5,291 nucleotides of DNA from Hydrogenophaga sp. (GTDB lineage Bacteria; Pseudomonadota; Gammaproteobacteria; Burkholderiales; Burkholderiaceae_C). The translations under genes were made by a program, and so were the position numbers. The DNA lies in assembly GCA_025458415.1 (NCBI GenBank), contig JALOSN010000128.1, positions 1 to 5,291 on the forward strand, read 5' to 3'. The notes beneath the pieces are model-generated. The model had not been told where the DNA came from. It saw only the letters and a list, made by a program, of their open reading frames with translations, and made no database searches. Positions 1 to 5,291 of this stretch are shown here, piece by piece; the first letter of the stretch is position 1; every line of letters begins with the position of its first letter.

Positions 1-47
1 AGCAACAGAGCCAGACCCAGAGGGAGGTAGCGCTTCATCTTTTTCAT
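1..47 (-). CDS. Start of a probable exported protein, 3' part outside window
   Basis: The ATG at 45-47 opens a frame that reads MKKMKRYLPLGLALL and then leaves the left edge. The Lys/Arg-rich n-region (KKMKR) followed by a leucine-rich hydrophobic run is typical of a Sec signal peptide or of an N-terminal membrane anchor. The start overlaps the NRPS stop as ATGA, so the two genes form one transcript. An alternative in-frame ATG lies three codons later (36-38). No Shine-Dalgarno sequence is obvious before either ATG. The function cannot be told from 15 residues; a periplasmic enzyme, a lipoprotein or a transport component would all fit. Confidence 0.72.
   Translation of the reverse strand, partial: MKKMKRYLPLGLALL
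44..47 (-). promoter_or_regulatory. ATGA stop-start overlap (translational coupling)
   Basis: On the minus strand the bases read ATGA: ATG starts the exported-protein gene and TGA ends the NRPS. The preceding bases (CCCCAACTGTC) contain no purine-rich ribosome binding site, so re-initiation by ribosomes finishing the NRPS is the likely way the second gene is translated. This implies stoichiometric, co-regulated expression. Confidence 0.75.
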
Positions 48-3000
48 GACAGTTGGGGACATGCAGGTTGGGTGGCCGGGTTTGATGGATTCTCGGGGTC
101 TCGGTCTGTCGCACCCCCCAAGTGTGGCTTCAGTTTTTCAGCGAGTATCGCGACTTTGGGTGGCTCGAGAATGTCCATATGACGTCCGGGTACATATTCG
201 ATGCGCAGACCCGGGATCAGAGTCGTCCAGCCATAGGCAGGTTCCGTTGATGGATCGTCGCCAGCCTGGAGAAACAGCACATCGCTGTCGACAGCCCCCG
301 CGACCGCCTCGTGCTCCCGGATGGCGCGTGCATACGCGCCGATGCGGCGCTGTCCCGGCTCGTTGCGCCGTTGTTTTTCCTGGCGCATCACGTCCGAGGC
401 ACGCAGCAGCTCTTTCCAGCCCTGGGTGTGTACCTGCCGAACGCGTCTGCGGATGCCCTTGACCAGGTGGCCGACGCTGCGCCCGGGGAGAGCGCAGTCG
501 AGCATCACCAGCAACTGCACCGGCTGGCCACGCTCGCCCAGCAGTCGGGCCAGTTCGTGCGCGATCACGCCACCGATGGAGAAGCCGCCGAGACGGTAGG
601 GGCCGGCGGGTTGAATGGACTGCACCAGGTCCAGGTATTCCCGTGCCAGCGAACGGACGGAGATGTGGGGCAGAGGGTCGTCCGGACCCAGTTTCAGCAG
701 TGCGATCTCGGTACTGGAAAAGAGTCCGTACACCGGGGTGTCGGGCGCGAGCTCGTGCGCCAGTGCACGGTACATGTCGGCGCCGGCCAGCAGGAACAGG
801 GGTGGGCCGTCACCATCGGGTTGCAGGACGGCCACAGGCCGATCAGGCACGTCCCCGGCCCCCATCAGCTGGGCCGCACAGCCGGCAATCGTGTTGTGCG
901 TGAAGATCAGTCCCAGGGGAACCGGTCGCCCGAGGTCGCGCTCCAGCCGGGTGGCGAGCCTCACCGCCAGCATCGAGTGACCTCCGACATCGAAGAAGTT
1001 GTCGTGAATGCCCACATGGCGGGTGCCCAGCAGCTCACACCAGGCCTCCCAGACCAGCTGTTCGGCGTGGTTGTCAGGCAGGTCCACCACGCGTGTCGCC
1101 TGGCCTTCCAGGTCGGGCAGTGGCAGCGACCCGCGATCGGTCTTTCCGTTGGCCAGCACGGGAACCGTGTCGACGGCCACGCAGTGCGTGGGGATCATGT
1201 GCTCGGGCAGCCAGGTCTGCAGGTGCCGTCGCATGTCCTCGAGAGTGGGTGGCTGGCCCTCGCAAACCATGTAGGCCACCAGGGACGGACCGGGCCCGGG
1301 CAGCGTCTTGAGAGCGACCACCGCGCGCTGAACGCCTTCCAGGGTGGTCAGGCGCGTTTCGATCTCGCCCAGTTCGATGCGAAAACCTCGCAGCTTGATC
1401 TGGTCATCCATTCTGCCGCCATGCTCCAGCGAGCCGCCGGCACGCCAGCGCCCTAAGTCGCCGGTGCGGTACAGGCGAAGGGCAGCCTCGTGCGGCGACC
1501 GGTCGATCGTCACGAAGCGCTCCCGGGTCAGCTCTTCGCGCCGGTGGTAACCCAGCGCCAGACCCTGACCGCCAATGCAGATCTCCCCCATGACGCCGAC
1601 GGGGCACGGCTTCAGGTCCGGTCCCAGGATGTGCACCGAGGTGTTGGCGATCGGTCGGCCCAGGGAAATGCCCCCCGGGGCGTCAGCGTCCACCTGCCAG
1701 CAGGTCGACCACACGGTGGTTTCGGTCGGACCATACATGTTCCAGACCTGTTGGCAGTGCGACTGCAGCTCTCGTGCCAGCGACCGGTCCAGCGGTTCGC
1801 CGCCCACCAGCGCCTTGAAGCCCGGACGCCCTTTCCAGCCGGCGTCCAGCAAGAGGTGCCAACGCGAGGGGGTGGCCTGCATCACGTTGACATCGTGCTG
1901 CTCGATCAGCCTTGACAGCTCCCGCCCGTCCATGGCCTGTGCCTCGGTGGCCAGCACGATCGTGGCGCCCTGACCCAACGGCAGCAGCAGTTCAAGCACG
2001 GCGATATCGAATGACACCGTGGTCACGGCCAGCAGACGGTCGTCCTTGGACAGTCCCGGCTCGACAGCCATGCTCTCAAGGAAGTTGAGCACCGCGCCGT
2101 GGGGTATGAGCACGCCCTTGGGACGGCCGGTCGAGCCCGATGTGTAGATCAGGTAGGCCGGATCGGTTGTGGCGGGTTCGCGCTGTTCGGCCGAAGCGGA
2201 GGTGACCGCCGCGTCAGCCGGTTCGGACTCGTCGTCCAGCACCCAGATCGGTCCGCTGAAAAGCTGCCGTGCCTGGGCTGCCGTGGCGCGACAGGCGAGC
2301 ATCAGCGAGACGCTGGCGTCTTTGATCTGGTAGCCAAGGCGTTCCGCCGGATAGGTCGGGTCCAGCGGAACATAGGCCGCTCCGGCCTTCAGAAGCGACA
2401 TCAGGGCGATCACCATGTCAGCTGACCGCGGAATGCAGACGCCGACATGCCGGCCCGGACCCAGGCCGCGTCTGCGCAAGCGCTCCGCCAAAAGGTCCGA
2501 CCGGGCGTGCAGCGTCCGGTGGCTGAGCACCGTGCCGGCGACGATCAGCGCTGCCGACTCCGGATCGTGCATGGAACCGCGTCGCAACCAGGCACCCACA
2601 TTGGGTTTGTCCACCCGCTGCCGCGGCCCTTGCGCCCATTGCTGCAGCAGACCGCCCTCCTGCGGGTCGATCAGGTCGATCGACGTGATCGCCCGAACAG
2701 GCGCCTGCACTGCGGCATGGAGGATGGCACGCATGTGAAGGGCCATGCGCTCTATGGTTGAGCGCTCGAAGAGGTCGGTCGCATACTCGAACACGATGCC
2801 GGGGTCATGCTGTGGATCGACCAGCACCGACAGGTCGAACTGGGTGGCCTGCCGGTCGAAGTCGACACGTGACCATTTCAGACCATGGAAACCGATGTCC
2901 CGCACGGGCGTGTTCACCACATTGAACATCACGTTGAACAGCGGCGCGCGCGACGTGTCGTGGCGGACATTCAGTTCGCGCACCAGCACCTCGAAGGGCA

Positions 3001-5291
3001 TGTCCTGATGCGCGTAGGCTTCGAGCGACAAGTTCCTGACGCGCCGCAGAACCTCGGTGAAGCTGGGCTGGCCGCCGAGGTCGGTTCGCAGGACCAGGGT
3101 ATTGACGAAGGTGCCGATGAGGTGTTCGGATGCCAGCTGATTGCGGTTGGCGACGGGCACCCCGACGGCGATGTCGGTTTGTCCGCTGTGCCTCATCAGC
3201 AGCACATCCAGGGCTGCCAGCAACACCATCGACAGGCTGGCCCCCATGGCCGATCCGCAGGCACTCAGCGCGGCAAACTCCTCCCGCGAGAGGTCCAAGC
3301 GTACCGAGGCTCCCCTGAAGCTCGGTTGTGGTGGTCGGGGATGATCTTCGTTGAGGGTCAGCGGTTGCAGGCCTGCCAAACGCTGCGACCAGTAGGCCAG
3401 TTCACGATCGCGTCGGTGACCGTTGAACCATTGTCGGTGCCAGCGAGCATAGTCGGCGTACTGCAGTGACAGCGCAGGCAAGGCGGGTACGGGGTGACCG
3501 ATGGTGGCCGAGTAGGCCAAGCCCAGTTCGCGTCCGAGCAGAAAGCAGGACCACTGGTCGCTGACCAGATGGTGCATGACGATGGCGAGCACGGACTCGT
3601 CCGGTCCGCGGCGGATCAGTTCGGCACGCAGCAGGGGACCTTGTGCCAGATCGAACGGGCGCTGGCTCAAGGAGGTCAGGTGCGCGTGCAGTGCGTGTTC
3701 ATCCCCTTCAACAGACACGTTCTGCAAGGTGATGTCCGCGTGCGGTGTCACCCGGCCCTCAACGCCGACTTCGGAGACTGCGAAAGTGGTGCGAAGCACC
3801 GCATGACGCTGTACCACCTGCCGCAGGGCGTGGCCCAGTGCGAGTGCGTCGACTGGACCTCGCAGTCGGATGGCCAGAGGGATGTGATAGGCACTGGAGC
3901 CGGGTGCCATCTGGTGCATGAACCACATGCGCTCCTGCGAAAAAGACAGCGCATCGGCGGTCGTTACCCCTGCCTGGATTGCCATGCCGGTCGGTGTCGA
4001 AGGGGTTTTGGTGGTTGTGTGGCGGGCCGTTGCAAGACGTTCGATCAGCTGTCCGAGGCGGCGTACCTCGAAGACGGTGCCCACGGACAGGTCCATCCTC
4101 AGTCGCGTGGCGATGCGGGATGCGAGCTGGGTCGCCATCAGAGAATCGCCGCCCTGGTCGAGGAAATCGTCCTCCGGTTGGGCTGTAGAAGTCCCGAGCA
4201 CCTCACACCAGATGGCCGTCACCTCTTCTTGAAGACCGGCGGTGGCCTGGCCTGTGGGCGATGACTCGAAAGAGGCCTTCTTGCCCAATCGGCGCCGATC
4301 CAGCTCCCCCCCCAGGTACATCTGCCGCGCGTGGCTTCGCATCAGCTTGCCGCTGGAGGTGCGCGGAAGCGATCCGGATCGCAGTGCCACCACCTCCTGA
4401 ACGCCGATTTCGTGCTCGTGACCGACCCGCTGACGCACAGCCTCGGTCAGGGCCTGCACCTGGGGCTGGCTGGGTCGACCCTGGCACTCCACGAGCAGCA
4501 CCACGTTTTCCCCCGAGGTGCCGTCCACCGACACCGCGATCACGCCGTCGCTGCGCACCCCTGCATGTGCTTCCTGGGCACTGAGTTCGAGGTCCTGCGG
4601 ATACAGGTTGCGCCCATTGATCAGGATCAGGTCTTTTCGACGGCCGGTGACGAACAGCTCGCCCTGTACCAGAAAGCCGAGGTCGCCCGTTCTGAGGAAC
4701 GGCGCAGAACCCGTCGGGTTGTCCTCGATGGTCCAGCCAAAACTCTCTTGTGTCGCGGTTGGCTGTCTCCAGTAGCCGCGCGCCACCCCGGTACCGGCCA
4801 CCCAGATTTCGCCGACCCGCCCTGCAGGGCAGGATCGCGCGGTCTCGGGGTCCACAATGCGAAGGTCGTACCCCAGAATTGCGCGTCCGCAACTGGTCAG
4901 AGCTCTGGCCTTGGAATCGTCTGGTGAGATTTCCACCGGGGCAAGTGAGCTGCCGTCAAAACCGAAGGGCTCGAAGGTCTCGGCGAACGACCGCATGGTA
5001 GCCGGCTTGACCGGCTCAGCGCCGCAACTGGCCAGAAACCAGCTGCCCAGGTGCCCTGACCAGCTTGGGTCGCGTGCGAGAGCGCCAACGCAGGCCGCGT
5101 AGGCGAAGTTGGGCCCTCCGCTGTGCGTGATGCGGTGTTGGTCTATGGCTTCGAGCCAGCGCAGCGGACGGAGCAGGAAGCGGACTGTCGGCATGAGGTA
5201 GGACGTCATGCCGACCACCATGGGGCCGATCAGCCCGTGTATCAGCCCGAAGTCATGGAACCACGGCAGCCATGTCAGCGAGCGTGCATGT
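44..5291 (-). CDS. Lipid-initiating single-module NRPS, FAAL-PCP-C-A(Gly)-PCP-TE, 5' end outside window
   Basis: This is a multidomain megasynthase predicted to activate a fatty acid, condense it with one amino acid (probably glycine) and release the product by a thioesterase. It is cytoplasmic; no signal or membrane segment is seen. 1748 residues are visible and end in TGA at 44-46. The frame stays open to the right edge, and the 23 codons before the first in-frame ATG (5219-5221) encode conserved FAAL sequence including TWLPWFHDFGL, so that ATG is internal. A complete FAAL would need roughly 200 more N-terminal residues. Order by residue: FAAL 1-330, carrier 351-421, condensation 446-883, adenylation 893-1393, carrier 1406-1478, thioesterase 1485-1725, then a short Pro/Asn-rich tail. 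There is no epimerase, methyltransferase or second module, so it may be a self-contained acyl-amino-acid synthetase, though further modules upstream in the same protein cannot be excluded. The next gene overlaps its stop codon. The domain order is very secure; the product is inferred. Confidence 0.96.
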   Translation of the reverse strand, partial: HARSLTWLPWFHDFGLIHGLIGPMVVGMTSYLMPTVRFLLRPLRWLEAIDQHRITHSGGPNFAYAACVGALARDPSWSGHLGSWFLASCGAEPVKPATMRSFAETFEPFGFDGSSLAPVEISPDDSKARALTSCGRAILGYDLRIVDPETARSCPAGRVGEIWVAGTGVARGYWRQPTATQESFGWTIEDNPTGSAPFLRTGDLGFLVQGELFVTGRRKDLILINGRNLYPQDLELSAQEAHAGVRSDGVIAVSVDGTSGENVVLLVECQGRPSQPQVQALTEAVRQRVGHEHEIGVQEVVALRSGSLPRTSSGKLMRSHARQMYLGGELDRRRLGKKASFESSPTGQATAGLQEEVTAIWCEVLGTSTAQPEDDFLDQGGDSLMATQLASRIATRLRMDLSVGTVFEVRRLGQLIERLATARHTTTKTPSTPTGMAIQAGVTTADALSFSQERMWFMHQMAPGSSAYHIPLAIRLRGPVDALALGHALRQVVQRHAVLRTTFAVSEVGVEGRVTPHADITLQNVSVEGDEHALHAHLTSLSQRPFDLAQGPLLRAELIRRGPDESVLAIVMHHLVSDQWSCFLLGRELGLAYSATIGHPVPALPALSLQYADYARWHRQWFNGHRRDRELAYWSQRLAGLQPLTLNEDHPRPPQPSFRGASVRLDLSREEFAALSACGSAMGASLSMVLLAALDVLLMRHSGQTDIAVGVPVANRNQLASEHLIGTFVNTLVLRTDLGGQPSFTEVLRRVRNLSLEAYAHQDMPFEVLVRELNVRHDTSRAPLFNVMFNVVNTPVRDIGFHGLKWSRVDFDRQATQFDLSVLVDPQHDPGIVFEYATDLFERSTIERMALHMRAILHAAVQAPVRAITSIDLIDPQEGGLLQQWAQGPRQRVDKPNVGAWLRRGSMHDPESAALIVAGTVLSHRTLHARSDLLAERLRRRGLGPGRHVGVCIPRSADMVIALMSLLKAGAAYVPLDPTYPAERLGYQIKDASVSLMLACRATAAQARQLFSGPIWVLDDESEPADAAVTSASAEQREPATTDPAYLIYTSGSTGRPKGVLIPHGAVLNFLESMAVEPGLSKDDRLLAVTTVSFDIAVLELLLPLGQGATIVLATEAQAMDGRELSRLIEQHDVNVMQATPSRWHLLLDAGWKGRPGFKALVGGEPLDRSLARELQSHCQQVWNMYGPTETTVWSTCWQVDADAPGGISLGRPIANTSVHILGPDLKPCPVGVMGEICIGGQGLALGYHRREELTRERFVTIDRSPHEAALRLYRTGDLGRWRAGGSLEHGGRMDDQIKLRGFRIELGEIETRLTTLEGVQRAVVALKTLPGPGPSLVAYMVCEGQPPTLEDMRRHLQTWLPEHMIPTHCVAVDTVPVLANGKTDRGSLPLPDLEGQATRVVDLPDNHAEQLVWEAWCELLGTRHVGIHDNFFDVGGHSMLAVRLATRLERDLGRPVPLGLIFTHNTIAGCAAQLMGAGDVPDRPVAVLQPDGDGPPLFLLAGADMYRALAHELAPDTPVYGLFSSTEIALLKLGPDDPLPHISVRSLAREYLDLVQSIQPAGPYRLGGFSIGGVIAHELARLLGERGQPVQLLVMLDCALPGRSVGHLVKGIRRRVRQVHTQGWKELLRASDVMRQEKQRRNEPGQRRIGAYARAIREHEAVAGAVDSDVLFLQAGDDPSTEPAYGWTTLIPGLRIEYVPGRHMDILEPPKVAILAEKLKPHLGGATDRDPENPSNPATQPACPQLS
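119..838 (-). other. Type I thioesterase (TE) domain, product release
   Basis: This alpha/beta-hydrolase domain releases the product from carrier 2 by hydrolysis or transfer/cyclisation. The catalytic triad is visible: Ser 1571 in LGGFSIGG (codon 578-580), Asp 1598 in VMLDCALPG and His 1704 in PGRHMDILEPP. The Ser-to-Asp spacing of 27 residues equals that in the surfactin TE as I recall it. The N-terminal strand reads PLFLLAGADMYRALAHEL followed by PVYGL, so the usual HGxGG-like oxyanion loop is replaced by a shorter AGADMY loop. The lid region between Asp and His (about residues 1608-1650) is strikingly basic (KGIRRRVRQ, RQEKQRRNEPGQRR). A 23-residue Pro/Asn-rich tail ends the protein. Hydrolysis to a free acid is the default expectation; other release modes are open. 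Confidence 0.94.
857..1075 (-). other. Peptidyl carrier domain 2
   Basis: This carrier holds the amino acid loaded by the adjacent adenylation domain and then the condensed acyl-amino acid until release. The core is DNFFDVGGHSMLAVRL with the modified serine at residue 1439 (codon 974-976). The preceding EQLVWEAWCELLG and following LIFTHNTIAGCAAQL fit the usual helices. The GGHS form is the common one in extension-module carriers. It is followed after a short linker by the thioesterase. Confidence 0.95.
1112..2614 (-). other. Amino-acid adenylation (A) domain, predicted glycine-specific
   Basis: It activates an amino acid as aminoacyl-AMP and loads it on carrier 2. All core motifs are present: A2 LKAGAAYVPLDP (residues 967-978), A3 YTSGSTGRPKG (1049-1059), A4 FDIAVLE (1094-1100), A5 NMYGPTE (1184-1190), A7 YRTGDLGR (1274-1281), A8 KLRGFRIELGEIE (1299-1311) and A10 NGKTDR with Lys 1383. 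By alignment to the GrsA phenylalanine domain, the ten specificity residues are D1095, I1096, L1099, Q1138, L1161, G1163, M1185, V1193, W1194 and K1383. D-I-L-Q-L-G-M-V-W-K differs from the glycine code I recall (DILQLGLIWK) only by two conservative changes (M for L, V for I). I am sure of the domain and fairly sure of glycine. No methyltransferase is inserted between A8 and A10. Confidence 0.95.
2642..3955 (-). other. Condensation (C) domain, predicted fatty acyl-accepting
   Basis: It joins the acyl group on carrier 1 to the aminoacyl group on carrier 2. Motifs in order are C1 SFSQERMWFMHQ (residues 449-460), C3 HHLVSDQ (573-579), C4 YADYARW (611-617), C5 IGTFVNT (725-731), C6 HQDMPFE (761-767) and C7 APLFNVMFN (782-790). 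The second histidine of C3 (residue 574, codon 3569-3571) and the aspartate (578) are intact, so the active site looks functional. The final glycine of HHxxxDG is glutamine here (residue 579, codon 3554-3556). By position, behind a FAAL-carrier pair, it should act as a lipo-initiation condensation domain. Whether its sequence clusters with starter C or with LCL types cannot be decided by eye. Length, about 440 residues, is normal. Confidence 0.95.
4028..4240 (-). other. Acyl/peptidyl carrier domain 1 (loading carrier)
   Basis: This is a phosphopantetheine-binding carrier of about 70 residues directly after the FAAL, so it is the expected acceptor of the fatty acyl group. The core motif DDFLDQGGDSLMATQL puts the pantetheinylated serine at residue 383 (codon 4142-4144). 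The upstream helix LQEEVTAIWCEVLG and the downstream TVFEVRRLGQLIERL match helices 1 and 3 of the fold. The GGDS form (Asp before Ser) is common in carriers serving loading or condensation steps, and differs from GGHS in the second carrier. A Thr/Pro-rich linker (about residues 423-435) joins it to the condensation domain. Confidence 0.94.
4298..5290 (-). other. Fatty acyl-AMP ligase (FAAL) domain, N-terminally cut by the window edge
   Basis: FAALs form acyl-AMP from a free fatty acid and ATP and pass the acyl group to a carrier-protein phosphopantetheine rather than to CoA. Visible hallmarks are WLPWFHDFGL (residues 7-16), SGGPNFAY (57-64), CGAEPV (89-94), SCGR (133-136), GRVGEIW (157-163), LRTGDLG (199-205), GRRKDLILINGRNLYPQD (216-233) and the A10 segment LPRTSSGK (308-315), whose Lys 315 is the expected catalytic lysine. 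The GRN-x-YPQD signature separates FAALs from ordinary acyl-CoA ligases and from amino-acid adenylation domains. The oddity is that the domain runs from GFDGSSLAP directly into VEISPDD, then SCGR. The Tyr-Gly-x-Ala-Glu motif and the stretch after it are absent (junction near residues 117-119). The N-terminal portion with the P-loop-like A3 motif lies outside the window. The family assignment is secure; activity is uncertain. Confidence 0.93.

Noticed and set aside
311..1456. Plus-strand open frame of 381 codons opposite the A-PCP-TE region
   Set aside because: It is antisense to strongly conserved NRPS motifs, its product has no recognisable domain and a composition typical of GC-rich shadow frames, and no ribosome binding site is evident.
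3494..4264. Plus-strand open frame of 256 codons opposite the C domain and carrier 1
   Set aside because: It is a shadow of the minus-strand coding frame; the Cys/His-rich translation arises from reversed codons and shows no family motif.
4618..4632. Tandem GATCAG repeat (gatcaggatcag)
   Set aside because: It encodes the conserved DLILIN strand of the FAAL motif; two copies of six bases are explained by codon use.
4203..4892. Minus-strand open frame of 229 codons in another frame within the FAAL region
   Set aside because: It overlaps the FAAL reading frame completely; the FAAL frame carries all conserved motifs and this one is Arg/Gly/Pro-rich low-complexity.
4898..4951. A frameshift as explanation for the missing FAAL motif
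   Set aside because: The frame is continuous on both sides with conserved residues upstream (CGAEPV) and downstream (SCGR), and no Tyr-Gly-x-Ala-Glu appears locally in the translation, so an in-frame deletion fits better.

Overview
The window is almost entirely one gene read on the minus strand. It is a single-module, lipid-initiating nonribosomal peptide synthetase (NRPS) that enters at the right edge (its 5' end lies outside) and stops at position 44. A second minus-strand gene begins by a 4-base ATGA overlap at position 47 and leaves through the left edge after 15 codons. No stretch longer than 300 bases lacks a gene. I see no RNA gene, mobile element, CRISPR array, promoter or terminator.

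The NRPS, in translation order (right to left), reads: C-terminal two thirds of a fatty acyl-AMP ligase (FAAL), peptidyl/acyl carrier 1, condensation, adenylation, carrier 2, thioesterase. The layout predicts this route. The FAAL activates a fatty acid as acyl-AMP and loads it on carrier 1. The adenylation domain loads an amino acid on carrier 2. The condensation domain joins the two, and the thioesterase releases the product. The ten specificity positions of the adenylation domain read D-I-L-Q-L-G-M-V-W-K, very close to the textbook glycine code, so the simplest predicted product is an N-acyl-glycine or a derivative.

Two points complicate this. The FAAL domain appears to have a clean in-frame gap where the Tyr-Gly-x-Ala-Glu (A5) motif and the residues after it should be, which may cripple or alter fatty-acid activation. 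The following gene starts with a Lys/Arg-rich, hydrophobic N terminus typical of an exported protein and is probably translationally coupled to the synthetase.

The GC-rich sequence, strong GC preference at third codon positions, long antisense shadow frames and the FAAL-NRPS architecture fit a high-GC bacterium. A Gram-negative proteobacterium (for example Burkholderiales or Xanthomonadales) is my guess, but nothing here proves the taxon. In the entries, residues are numbered from the first complete codon at the right edge (codon at 5288-5290 = residue 1), because the true start is not in the window.
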